Positions 39,505 through 50,544 of a DNA stretch of 64,000 bases are shown in pieces. This DNA is from Datisca glomerata. Taxonomy: Eukaryota; Streptophyta; Magnoliopsida; Cucurbitales; Datiscaceae. The stretch spans positions 250,551-314,550 of the forward strand of contig QANY01011423.1 in NCBI GenBank assembly GCA_003255025.1, in the 5' to 3' direction. Both the position numbers and the translations under genes were made by a program. Position 1 is the stretch's first letter, and each line of letters opens with the position of its first letter. Below the pieces are notes generated by a model. It saw nothing but the letters and a program-made list of their open reading frames with translations. It ran no database searches and was not told where the DNA came from.

Positions 39505-41735
39505 ATTACTTGAAAGATTCAAGTAGTGCTTCTTTACTACTTGAATCATTCAAGTAGTCACATGCTCTCTGTATAAATCATTGCATGAAACAAAATGACT
39601 ACTTGAAGGGTTCAAGTAGTCATAAAATATTATTTAAACCCTTCAAGTAGTTACATGCGTCTATCTAAAACTGAAGACAATAGATAATTTGACTACTTGA
39701 AGGGTTCAAGTAGTGTTTTTTTTCTACTTAAACCTTTCAATTGGTCGCATGCTCTTTGTATAAATCACTACATGAAACAAAATGACTACTTGAATGGGCC
39801 AAGTAGTATTCTTTTACTACTTGAACCCTTTAAGTAGTGATTTTCTTACTGCACAATAGACTTTCAAGAGAAAAACTACTTGAAGGGTTCAAATAGTAAA
39901 AAATTATTATTCGAACCCTTCAAACAGTGATGAGTTTACTGGACAATAAACTTCATGAGGACAAAAATTACTTGAAGGGTTCAAGTAGTAAAAATTTACT
40001 ACTTAAACCCTTCAAGTAGTGACGAGCTTACTGGTGAACACAATTCAAGAGAAAATAATTTACTTGAAGGGTTCATGTAGTAAAAATGACTACTTGAACT
40101 CTTCAAGTAATCATTTTTATCTCCAACAGTCAATTTTTCAGTTAGCATATGATTACTTGAAAGATTCAAGTAGTCATTTTTTACTACTTGAATCATTCAA
40201 GTAATTTCTTTCTCTGGAAGTCTGTTGTTCAATAAGCTCATCACTACTTGAAGAGTTCAAGTAATGATATGGATGGTGCAACTTTAGAATTTCTGGAACA
40301 AATGGATTATGGCACACGCATGTCAACTTTCAGAGGGCGTAACTTTTTACTTGGGTGGAACCACGTGACCCGTAAGGTATCAAATCGAAACTTATTCACA
40401 GATATATATGTATGATGTGGTTTACTCGTAGTAGATCAATTTCGGGTCCCAAAAACAATGTTTTAAACACTTTCGAAGGCCCATAAGTTGTTTCGGTCGT
40501 AATTTTGGGTTTTTTCATAATTTCAATCTCTTTTAATTTTAGAGTTTTTTTAGAGCGGTATAAATTCATATTATTCAGTTGTTTAAACAGTTTTAATATT
40601 TTAATAAGAAAATCATTCTCCTTTCATAAGGAAAAACTACTTGAAGAGTTCAAGTAGTAAAAAAATTACTACTTGACTTCAAGTAGTGGGAGCTTATTGG
40701 ATAACAAATTTTAAAAGAAAATAAATTATTTGAATGATTCAAGTAGTAAAAAAAAATTAATACTTGAGCCCTCAAGTAATGATTTGCTTATCGTATAATA
40801 GACTTCAAGAGAAAAAAAAACTACTTGAAGGTTTCAAATAGTATACAATTACTACTTGAACCCTTCAAGTAGTGACAAGCTTACTAGACAACAGATTTCA
40901 AGAAAAAAACTACTTGAAGGGTTCGAGTAGTAAAAAATAATTACTTGAGCTCTTCAAGTAGGCATAGAATATATGTAATTTGTATTGGATTGCTAAATAT
41001 GTACAATATACATACAAAATAGATTGAAAACTTCATTCTCGATTATTATTAAATAAAAAAAAGTAATTATTTTTTATACATAATTCCAAACAATTACTTG
41101 TTTTGACTTCCAAAATAAAAATCACTACTTAAAGAGTTCAAGTAGTCATAAACAATTATTTGAACTCTTCAAGTAGTCACCTGGCATATGAGTGTTGACT
41201 AACAAAATAACAACGATTACTTGAAGGGTTCAAGTAGTCATAAAAAACTACTTGAACCCTTCAAGTAGAAAAAAAAACTTCGTTGAATAATAAATAATAA
41301 GAAGAAGATAAAATATTTTTAAATTGAACTCTTCAAGTAGTCACTTAGTGCATGGGTAATTGACGGACAAAAAACTACTTGAACTCTTCAAGTTGTCATA
41401 AATAACTACTTGAAGGGTTCCAGTAGTAAAAAACAACTACTTTAACCCTTCAAGTAGTGGCATGGTGTATGAGTGTTGACTGACAAAAAAAGATTACTTG
41501 AACCCTGCAAGTAGTCATATCGTTTTATGTAGTGATTTATACAGAAAGCATGTGACTACTTGAAGAGTTCAAGTAGTCAAAAAGTACTACTTGAACCCTT
41601 CAAGTAGTTGCTTCTTAATTTTCAAAAATAAAATCACTACTTAAAGTGTTCAACTAGTCAGATACAAATATTTGAGCGCTTCAAGTAGTTTTTTTTCACT
41701 TTCAAAATCAAAATCATTGCTTGAAGGGTTAAAAA
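39505..41735. repeat. Array of about 38 palindromes ACTACTTGAA-N3-TTCAAGTAGT
   Basis: Each copy has two 10-bp arms that are reverse complements and a 3-bp centre. Copies come in pairs: one with a purine centre (GGG, AGA or GAG), a short AT-rich linker, then one with a pyrimidine centre (CCC, TCT or CTC). Pair starts at 39505, 39598, 39692, 39785, 39875, 39967, 40059, 40152 and 40243 show a 90-94 bp period. The array resumes at 40636, 40725, 40820 and 40909, and again from about 41.12 to 41.73 kb. Spacers share short phrases but differ in detail. Many copies have one or two arm mismatches. Confidence 0.93.
40265..40630. other. Non-palindromic block inside the palindrome array
   Basis: A stretch of about 365 bp without the palindrome. 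It contains the phrases AGGGCGTAACTTTTTACTTG, GGAACCACGTGACCC and TTTCGGTCGTAATTTTGGG. It is not an evident reading frame. It might be captured host or transposon sequence; I cannot assign it. Confidence 0.5.
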
Positions 41736-41910
41736 ATAGAAGAATGAGAATATGAGTGCGTCTCATTGAAGAGATAAAAAGAATGGATCTCGTTAAAGAA
41801 GAAAAATGGGTCTCGTTGAAAAAGAAGAAAAAGAGTGACTCACTTTTGAACTTAAGAATCATAGAGTCCATTGAATAATAATAAAAATAATAATTATAAT
41901 GAGAAGAAGA

Positions 41911-41995
41911 TGAAGATGAAGATGGAGATGAAGATGAAGATGGAGATGGAGATGAAGATGAAGTTGGAGATGGAGAAGATGAAGAAGAAGAAGAA
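41911..41995. repeat. GAT/GAA trinucleotide-rich microsatellite
   Basis: Imperfect GATGAAGATGGAGAT and GAAGAAGAA units inside the right part of the Mutator-like element. Confidence 0.85.
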
Positions 41996-42208
41996 GAAAA
42001 AACAATATGAGTTTCATTTAATAAAAGAGAAAAATAAGAAGAGATAAATAGATTGATTTAATTGTGCATTTAGAAGAGAAGAAAATTTGGTGAGATTATT
42101 AATATTTAATTCAAGTGTGTGAGTCTCAAGATATAGAATTCTGATTTTTTTTAAAGGGTATAAAAATATTTAAGTAAAATAAAAAGAGTATATTTATCCA
42201 AATAACCC

Positions 42209-42217
42209 ATAATTAAT
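42209..42217. repeat. Right 9-bp target-site duplication of the Mutator-like element
   Basis: ATAATTAAT, identical to the 9 bp before the left end. Confidence 0.88.
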
Positions 42218-42899
42218 GAATCACACTACCGATGTGGGAATCATAAGAAAGGGCGGACACATTATGACCATTCCACTCAATGATCTCTCATTCGAAAAAA
42301 AAACATGTCATTTGTTTCTCTATATTGACATTGTGGTTGACAGGGTCGACTCAATAGCTAGTTCGTTGAAGCAATGGTCTAGGCTCTTCAATTGTCTAGG
42401 TCCTCATTTTAAATATTATTTTTGTCTGTGTTACATTTCAAATATCACTAATATATATATACTGGAATGAGCTTTTTATGGAGAATTTAAGTACATGGCC
42501 GGACGATTAAAAATCGACTCAAATGGTAAAAAAATGTTTGGTTGTTGAAAATGAATTAGTAACTTACATCGAACCACCGGTATTACATGCAGGAGCTCTG
42601 TAAATTCAACCATTTATGCAAAATAATTTCATAGTGACCATTTACTTAATACATCCTTAAACCTGTCTTTTCCTATCATTTTTTATATAACCTAATGGTT
42701 ATTTAAATTTGATTTGTGAATAAATGGTTCTTTATTTACGAGTCCATTTTCATAAAATTGAACATTTAAATAAGATATTTGAATATTTTTATTTTTCTTG
42801 TATATTACTAGTTTAATTATAGAATTTTTAGGTAACTAGACAACATATTAATACCTTATTGAATCTATGTCAAATTTTTTAAAACATTAGATTTTCATC
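42218..42899. other. No gene seen
   Basis: AT-rich sequence. A plus-strand frame of 84 codons crossing the end of the Mutator-like element has no recognisable features. Confidence 0.35.
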
Positions 42900-43330
42900 A
42901 ATTCGGAGGAGATTCACGTTCATTTTTTCCCTTTTCTTGATGTCGTTAGTTTGTGATTTAGGTGGCTTGTTTTTTCTTTTTGTAGACGGCATATCTGGGC
43001 TAGCACTCTTTTTCCTTGTTTTCCCCACTGAGGTTTTTTCTAGAAAATATTTTGAGGAGGCTAGCCAGTGAGTGTCAGTTTAGCTGGGATGTCCTGGTGC
43101 ACTTATAGATCTTCTTCTCCATTTAAAGCTTGTAATGTTTCTGATATGCCTCTTGTATTTGTATTAACTCTTTTGGTATATTTTGATGAGGCTAGCCAGT
43201 GAGTGCCAGTTTAGTTGGGATGTCTTGGTGCACTTATAGATCTTCTTCTCTATTTAGAGCTTGTAATATTTCTGACTTGGATATGCCCCTTGTATTTGTA
43301 TTAACTCTTTTAGTTTAATGATTTGGTGGA
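42900..43330 (+). mobile_element. Possible LINE 3' tail with a 131-bp duplication
   Basis: Two diverged direct copies start with GAGGCTAGCCAGTGAGTG at 43057 and 43188. Each carries CTTATAGATCTTCTTCTC and ends with CTTGTATTTGTATTAACTCT. Upstream is a short coding-like stretch (DGISGLALFFLVFPTEVF). The layout, a coding end followed by a T-rich tail with TGTATTAACTC, recalls plant L1-type LINE 3' ends. No reverse transcriptase is left, so the call is tentative. Confidence 0.4.
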
Positions 43331-44119
43331 TTCTTTTTGACAAAAAATATACCGTAAATACTCTTTATTATATGTTAATAATGACAAATTAAGAAATTTT
43401 TATATAAAAGTCCATTAATAACCAATCCCAATAAAAAATGTTTTACATCACATTAATTGGAATTAATAAAAGTCCATTCAAAATCGTCACTCTCTTTCTC
43501 AAATTTAAAATTTGAAAAAAAAATCTCTCCATAAGTAATTAGTTATATTTACTTATAAATAGTTAATTATAAGTAATTATATTGACAAACCACACAAACA
43601 AATAGAAGGGTTGAATCAAGCAAAAACAAATCATTTAGTTATATTTACATGTAAATAATTAATTATAAGTAATTAACTGCAAATTTTATCTACGTTCAAT
43701 TATATATTAATATGAATATAAAGTGCTTATATATTAATTTTATTAGTGTCAATGAGTAGTTACATTTATTATAATATTTTCGATGATGCATTCAATTATT
43801 ATGAATATAATGCCATTATGTATTAACGTTACATATTCTCAATTTCAGTATATATATAGTTATATCTGAAAATGAAATATTTTCATAAATAAGGAAATCA
43901 ATAAATATCTAGGATACATTTAATTAAAATGCATAGGTAGATGATGGTTACCTTAAATGTAGGAGAAATAATTACCTCAATTGTGAAATCAGTTTGGAAA
44001 TAACAGCCTTATACTTTTAAAACGAAAATAAAAAAATTAACTTTATAAATAGGAATATGAAAACTACCTTAAATAATGCGAACAGTAGGACTTCTAATAT
44101 GCTTAATATTTTTAGTCAT
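43331..44119. other. AT-rich spacer, no gene seen
   Basis: Very AT-rich and without a gene-like frame. A short repeated phrase (AATTAATTATAAGTAATTA-like) occurs at about 43.56 and 43.67 kb. Confidence 0.4.
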
Positions 44120-44967
44120 TGTTGTAAATACATAAGTTAGATGGCATCATTTCTTATTCTCAAATTTTCTAACTCTCCCCACTCCTAACACTTTTATTCT
44201 TAATTCTTCCATTAACTATGGAAGTAAATCTCATAAATAAATAGTATGACCTCATTTGACAGTCATGATAGTATTGAATATTATTGTACTAAATCTATCA
44301 TATTAGACTGTAATGTATTGTATTAGATTAAATAGTGCAGTCATGTGTTTGATGAGATATCAACTAAAAATATATATTACTTGTATACTGTTTGGTAAAT
44401 GATAGTACTCTAGTATAAAATTATCTTTCATCATTTTATTTTGTGAAGCTACATGTTATTTTGTATTTTCGATCACAAATAAAAATATTTCTTATTGTCA
44501 AGTAGACAAAACATTCTATTATTAAAAATTCTTTAAAATATATAAAGAACAATATTAATAGATACATTTAATTATTAAATAAAATATGAATAGTATATAA
44601 ATATGTGAAAAACTGGTCTATCAAAAGAAAATATTCTTTTGGGCTTTTAGTCCAGCCGACTCCCAATGATTATGACCGTATTAGTTAGTACGGTGATATG
44701 AGTATATTTATTCTCACTATATTAGTTAATCGAGATAGACTGTCAAGCCAAACGCATGATAGTCTAAAATAATATTGTCTAGTCTTTTAGTATTGTCCAA
44801 TACTGACAGCCAAACAAGGTCAAGTTTCATTCTTATATGTTAATCTTATATTCCCTATAAAAGGAAGAGTTTGCCCATGAATGAAAATAGAGAAACAATT
44901 GGTTCTCTCTTCATCTTATTCTTATTCTTTATTCTTAAGCTAATTAATAATCTTATATATTATAACA
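44120..44967 (+). repeat. 5' LTR of the copia element, interrupted
   Basis: 848 bp as found; without the insert at 44248-44821 it is 274 bp, close to the 288 bp of the 3' LTR. It contains CCCTATAAAAGGAAGAG, a good TATA box for the element promoter. After the final CA comes CATTATCGGCATGA, which resembles the primer-binding region TTATCAGCACGA seen in plant copia elements. Confidence 0.85.
44248..44821. mobile_element. 574-bp inverted-repeat element in the copia 5' LTR
   Basis: The left end reads GACCTCATTTGACAGTCA; the right end read on the other strand is GACCTTGTTTGGCTGTCAG. Comparison with the 3' LTR, where the same flanks (AATAAATA... and AGTTTCATTC) are joined, shows that this piece is an insertion. 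It has no coding capacity, so it is a MITE-type element. The superfamily is uncertain because the target duplication is not clear. Confidence 0.7.
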
Positions 44968-44994
44968 CATTATCGGCATGATATTTTTATATAC

Positions 44995-45595
44995 AATGTG
45001 ACACTTGATATTCTAAAGGACCCTGAAGATCTTGAACCAAAATCAGTCGAAGAATGTCGGTGGATAAAATATTGGCCAATGTTGATAGATGTAGTACAAG
45101 CAGAGCTTGATTCGCTTTTAAAATGAGAAGTATTTGGACTGTAGTCCAAACATCAGAAGGTGTAAAACTAGTTGGATACAAATGAGTATTTATACGAAAG
45201 CGTAATGAGAATGATGAAATTGTTAGATACAAAGCATGTCTAGTAGCACTTGGTTTCTCACAGAGAACTAATCTTGATTATGATGAGACCTACTCCCCTT
45301 AATGGATGCAACTACCTTCCAATTTTTAATTAGTCTGGCTGATATAGAAGAACTTAATATGTACCTTCTGGATGTGGTAGCAGCATACTTATATGACTCA
45401 CTTGATAGTGAAATATATGAAAATCCTATAAGGATATAAAATGCATGAAGCATATAGTCAAAATCTCATAAAATATGTTCAATTGAATTACAAAGGTCTT
45501 TATATGGTCTGAAACAGTCTGGGCGCATGTGGTTTAATAGCCTTGGTGAATACCTTTTGAAGGATGGCATGTGATCAATTTAATTTATCCATGTG
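44995..45595 (+). pseudogene. Copia reverse transcriptase, first half
   Basis: Readable in broken frames: ILKDPEDLEPKSVEECRWIK, then VQTSEGVKLVGYKW, NENDEIVRYKARLVALGFSQ, NLDYDETYSP, YLLDVVAAYLYDSL and LQRSLYGLKQSGRMWFNSLG. These are the start and finger/palm regions of Ty1/copia RT. Stops and frame changes are present. The reading continues after the hAT insertion at 49290. Confidence 0.88.
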
Positions 45596-45629
45596 TTTTC
45601 ATTAAAAGATCATAATCAAGGTTCACCTA

Positions 45630-48600
45630 TAGGGGTCGTCACAGTTCGGTTCAGGCGGTTATTTGACCAAAAACCAAATCAAACCGAACGTCACGGTTCA
45701 GCACTACATCGAACCAAATTGAACTACGAGTTACGGTTCAGTTTGGTTCATTGGTTTGCTCCACATTTCTGTACAATTTTTTTAGTATATTTTCATTCTC
45801 AAACCTGAAATTTTCATGTCTAGCAACCTAAAAAAATATTAAATTTATCACAAATCATATTGAACATTTGAACATAACATAAAATTCATGTCTAGCCAAT
45901 TTCATATCTTAAATTTATGACAAATAATACTAGGCAACATATAAATATAACAACATTTAAACATAAAATAAGAAGTAAGAGACAAATTGTTATCTTTTAA
46001 ACATAACAACATTGATCTATTTGAACATAACAACATGATAAGAAAAAGATAAAGTTCTTCATTCTTCAATCTCCACCAGCAATATCACACCGTCACCTAG
46101 TAATCTTAGACTTGCAACACTCTGTTTAAAAAAGCATGAAAAAATATAAACTTGTAGAATACTAAATATTTTATAAAAACAAATGTAATACATGAATTAA
46201 TTTGAAAGTTACATTCATCAAGTTCAACAAATTCTTGAACTGTCCCGTTGAGATTAATAATATTCATCGGTTTACTCGTGATCTAATTTTTTGCACAAAT
46301 AAGACCTTTAACTATTTTTGGAGCCAATCAACTGCGGATTGGATCCACTATACGACCAATGGTACTAAAGGCTGACTCATATACAATTGTAGAGATAGGA
46401 ATTGTCAAAACATCTATAGCTATAAGACTAAGAACCTCATAAGAGTTTTCTCTCCACCAATTAAGAATATCCAAACTCTCATCTCAATTTAAACAAGGCT
46501 CTAGCAAGTATCTTTCAATCTCATTCTTAACCTCCAAATTATCTTCCTCAAGCATGGCCATATCAAATCCGCATTAATATTAAATGATTCGGGAAGTCCA
46601 TCATCATTTCTAATTTCAGTTTCAACTGACTATGATGATTGTCCAACATGTTGCATGACTTCTTACAAATTAATATTAAATTTAGCTTTATACTCCTCAT
46701 ACAATCTCTCCAAAGTAGACACTCCTTTCTTTTTCATATCAGCGGCAACATCATGCTCTTAGAAAACTTCACCACAATATTGGACATATCTCATTTTAAA
46801 ATGTGGACCAAGAATAGCAGCAACATACAACATATAGTTTACCTTATCAGAACCTCCTCAATATTTTTCACATTTGGCTTTCATGCTACTTGCCATTTTT
46901 TTCAAAAGAAATTTGTTTGATTTGGAATAAGTTCGAATAATGCTTTCTATCAAACAAATCTCATTAAACTTCCTATTTGACATAACATTTAAAGAACTAG
47001 AAATCCTCAAGGTTACCTCATAAAAAAATTTCAAAAACTTGATAAACATACGAGCATTATCCTTATCCTCATCTAGTGGAGGACTAAGTTTCTTCTCATC
47101 TTCATGAAGCTCCATCAAACAATGTGTATCTTACTCTCCAAGCCTCTCAAATGCCTTTGGATACTTTTCAGCTGCCTCCAACATCAAATAAGTGGAATTC
47201 CATCTAGTAGAAACATCCAGAAGGACTATACTACTTGCAGTTATTTTTGCAGCCTCGATATAAATCTTAAACTTTTGATATCGAGAGGGAGAAGACCTCA
47301 CATATTTCACCGCATTATAGATTCGAACGATTGAGTCATTGAGGTCCTTCAAAGAATCACACACAATGAGGTTAAGAATATGTGTGCAACATTTAACATG
47401 CATAAACTCCTCATCCAACACATGTCCACCCTGATTTCTAATCATCTTTCTCAAATAATTGATTGCGCCATCATTGGTACTTGCATTATCAACTGTGATT
47501 GTGAAAACCCTCTCAATACCTCAATCAAGCAAACGATTCTCAATAGACATACCAATTGACTCCCCCTTATGATTAGCAATTGGACAAAAGTTAATAATTC
47601 TTTTATGAAATTTCCAATTATTGTCAATAAATTAGTGTGCACTGATTACCATGGAACTAAGATTTTACACCGATATCTAAATATTAGTGGTAAGACATAA
47701 CCTCTTATTCTTATTTGTAAAAAGTTTTTTCAAATTTTCTTTCTCCCACAAAACTTTAAAGCAATCTCTAACAACAGTTATCCTAGCGGGAATAACAAAT
47801 TTAGGTTGCATCATCTGACAAAACTCACGAAATCCTTCATCCTATACCACCTTAAAGGATAGTTCATCCTTAATGATCATTCTAGCAAGCAACATCCTAC
47901 ATTTCTCAACATTAAAAGTCATACTAGAGAGTGCACGTGTATTTTCAATTGATCCCTCACTAGCTGTGTTGGTAGTAGTAAAAACTGACATTTTTTACTT
48001 CAAGTCAATAAAAGTAGTAGAGTTCTTCTTACATCTATTCAAGTGAGTCCATAAACTAGAAGTGCCATTAGCATTAATACATGATAACACACGCTTGTAA
48101 TGGTTACAATCAGCAGTCTCATTATCAGAATCACCAGTTTCAATTCTAGAAAAATCATTCAAAACATCAGAAGGCTCTCAGTTAGATTTTCTCTTACCTG
48201 AATTATGCTTTGGAGGTTGTGGGTCTTTATCTCCAGCATTTTCAGTAACTTCTGCATCATCATTTGACATCTAGTAATTGAATGAGATAACTAAAATAAC
48301 AAGAAACTATTACTAGGACAAAAGAGTAATACAGATCAAAAACATAAAATTCACATATCATAATATAGAAGTTATGTAATAGAACAAACATAAATCATAA
48401 TACAGTACAGATCATAATACAGTCCATAATACATATTATGAATCTACGATTTAGCAGTATACAGAACAAAATATTCAAAGATTCAAACAAAATAGCAGTA
48501 TACATAACAAAAAAAAATGAGCAACAGTCCACAGATCTAAAAGCAACACATCTACAGTCAAACACTATAGATCAAACAGATCAATCATAAAATCAAGATT

Positions 48601-49289
48601 CAGACAGATCTAAACTTAAATCAAATGTAAATTAGAGAACATAGAGATGAGAGAAGGGTGAAATTCGCTGAGGATTACCTAGAGAGCTTTAGGGATTCAG
48701 TAGACAAATTAGATAGAAATCACGAAGAATGAGAGAAATTAGAGATTCAGTAGTGATTTAGAACGATTTGTCTATTGAGCTTCGAGAAAAATTAGAGATT
48801 CAGTAGATAAAAATCATGGAACTAGAAGAACAGATATGAGACTCGAGAGAAATCAAATATTGAGATAAAACCTTAAGAGAGAAATCGTGAAGAAAGAGAC
48901 TCAGAGTCTCAGACCAAAACCCCAAAATTTTAGAGATGAGGAAGATAGAAATCACGAAGGTGGAGTGAGGCAGAGTCGCATGAGGGTGTAAGTGGAAAAT
49001 GAACAAAACCTTAAAAATTCAGCTTATATATGGGGTTAAAGACTCAAAACGACGCAGTATAAAAGATCATATGAGATAAACAACAGTAGGGTATAAAACG
49101 ACATCGTTTAGCATAGGAATATTCGGTTCAGTTTAGTTCGGTTTAAAAACACATATTTTTTGAACTGAACTGAAAGTTCAGTTCGATAGAAATGCCTAAC
49201 AAAACCGAACCGAGTTATATTAAATAACCGACCAAACCGAACATTTTTTGTTCAGTTCGATCATTTCGATTCCAAAATTTTCACCCCTA
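45630..49289. mobile_element. hAT DNA transposon, 3660 bp, inserted in the copia RT
   Basis: Ends are TAGGGGTC on the left and CACCCCTA on the right, short inverted ends typical of plant hAT elements. GTTCGGTTC-type motifs are repeated just inside both ends. The flanking 8 bp (TTCACCTA and GCCATTTA) match at only 4 positions, so the target duplication is decayed. The copia RT reading stops at the left end and resumes at the right end, which proves the insertion. A hAT transposase gene lies inside on the minus strand. Confidence 0.85.
46235..48270 (-). pseudogene. hAT transposase (zinc-finger BED / RICESLEEPER type), broken
   Basis: Starts MSNDDAEVTENAGDKDPQPP at 48270. A BED-like zinc finger follows (CNHYKRVLSC ... 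GTSSLWTHLNRC). The catalytic region at 47131-47454 reads HVKCCTHILNLIVCDSLKDL and LLDVSTRWNSTYLMLEAAEK. The C-terminal hAT dimerisation domain at about 46.49-46.33 kb reads NWWRENSYEVLSLIAIDVLT followed by IPISTIVYESAFST. Several in-frame stops and frame changes occur, so it is inactive. The intact gene type encodes a cut-and-paste transposase. Confidence 0.88.
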
Positions 49290-50310
49290 GCCATTTATTG
49301 TTATGTATGTAGATGATTTCAATCTTATTAGCACCCCTGCAGATTTGGATAAGGCCATAACTTATCTAAAAAGAGAATTTGAAATGAAAGATATTGGAAA
49401 CATAAAATTTTGTCTAAGCCTACAAATAGAACATTTATCATATAGAATATTAATCCATCAATCGGCTTACATAGAAAAATTCATGAAGCGCTTATATATG
49501 GATAAAACTCATCCATTAAGTTCTCCAATGGTTGTGAGATCACTTGGTATTTAAAATACGATTTTCGTCCTCGAGAAGATAATGAAGAAGTCATTGATCC
49601 TAAAATACCATATCTTAGTGCAATTGGTGCTCTCATGTATCTTGCAAATTGCACACATCCTGATAGCATTTACTGTTAATCTACTTGTGAGATATAACTC
49701 TTCACCAACTCGAAGGCATTGGAGTGGAGTTAAACATATATTTCATTATTTGCGAGCAACAATAGACATGGGTCTATATTATTCGAAATCGTCAAAATCA
49801 CAAGTAATTGGATATGTAGATGCTGGTTAGTTTTTTGACCCTCATAATAGTCGATCACAAACTGATTATATGTTTACTTAAAATGATACAACTATAACTT
49901 GACGATCGATGAAGCAAACTATAGTGGCTACTTCTTCAAATCATTCTAAAATACTTACGATCCATAAATCAAGTATATAGTGCATATGGTTAAGGTCAGT
50001 AATCCAACATATCAGATAAACATGTAGATTATCCTTAATCAAAGATCACCATACGCCTTAATACAAAGATAATGCGGGATGTATCGTCCTACTGAAAGAA
50101 GGGTATATAAAAGGAGTTCAAATAAAACACATCTCGTCAAAATTCTTTTTCACGCATGAACTCTAGAAGAATGGCGATATAGATGTGAAGCAAATTCGAT
50201 CAAGTGATAAGCTAGCTAATTTATTCACTAAAGCACTTCCTACTAGAACATTCAAGAAGCTTGTTTACAAAATTCGAATGCGTCATCTTCTAGATATTTC
50301 ATGATGGTGG
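49290..50310 (+). pseudogene. Copia reverse transcriptase, second half, and RNase H
   Basis: Begins FIVMYVDDFNLISTPADLDK with the YVDD active site, then FEMKDIGNIKFCLSLQIEHL, KHIFHYLRATIDMGLYY and GYVDAG (RNase H start). It ends near 50215-50290 with LANLFTKALPTRTFKKLVYK and IRMRHL, the canonical Ty1/copia polyprotein end. Stops interrupt the frame. It is the continuation of the part ending at 45595. Confidence 0.9.
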
Positions 50311-50544
50311 TTATATTAACCAGGAGGAGTATAAAAGGAGCCACTATGATATACCGTACTCTTTTTCATTCGTCAAGGCTTTTACCATTGGATTTTCCTA
50401 GCAAGCTTTTAATGAGCGGATAAACTTTTACAAGTATAAGAATTTTGTACTTTTTTTCCTCACTGGGATTTTTTCCAAAAGGGTTTTCTCCTAGTAAGGT
50501 TTTAATGAAGCATATTCTTTGTATGATGGACATCTAAGGGAGAG

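Larger units (their letters stand above)
39005..42208. mobile_element. Non-autonomous Mutator-like element (MULE), 3204 bp
   Basis: The left end begins GGGCTATTTG; the right end, read on the other strand, begins GGGTTATTTG. The similarity continues imperfectly for about 60 bp (shared pieces include TTTTTATAC near the inner edge). A perfect 9-bp direct repeat flanks both ends. Long inverted repeats plus a 9-bp duplication are characteristic of the Mutator superfamily. No transposase frame is present, so it must have been moved by an element elsewhere. The interior is almost entirely an array of palindromes (listed separately), a non-repetitive block at about 40.27-40.63 kb and a GAT-type microsatellite near the right end. 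Confidence 0.85.

Noticed and set aside
39505..41735. CRISPR-like array (short palindromic repeats with spacers)
   Set aside because: The host is a plant nuclear genome, no cas genes are present, repeats vary in sequence and orientation class, spacers are similar to each other and of unequal length, and the whole lies inside a MULE.
39505..41735. Heat-shock elements (GAA...TTC blocks)
   Set aside because: The heat-shock consensus has GAA and TTC separated by two bases in alternating 5-bp modules. Here the separation is three and the blocks are not in register.
42216..42470. 84-codon frame after the MULE
   Set aside because: It starts at the target duplication of the MULE, so the frame was created by the insertion; no known motif.
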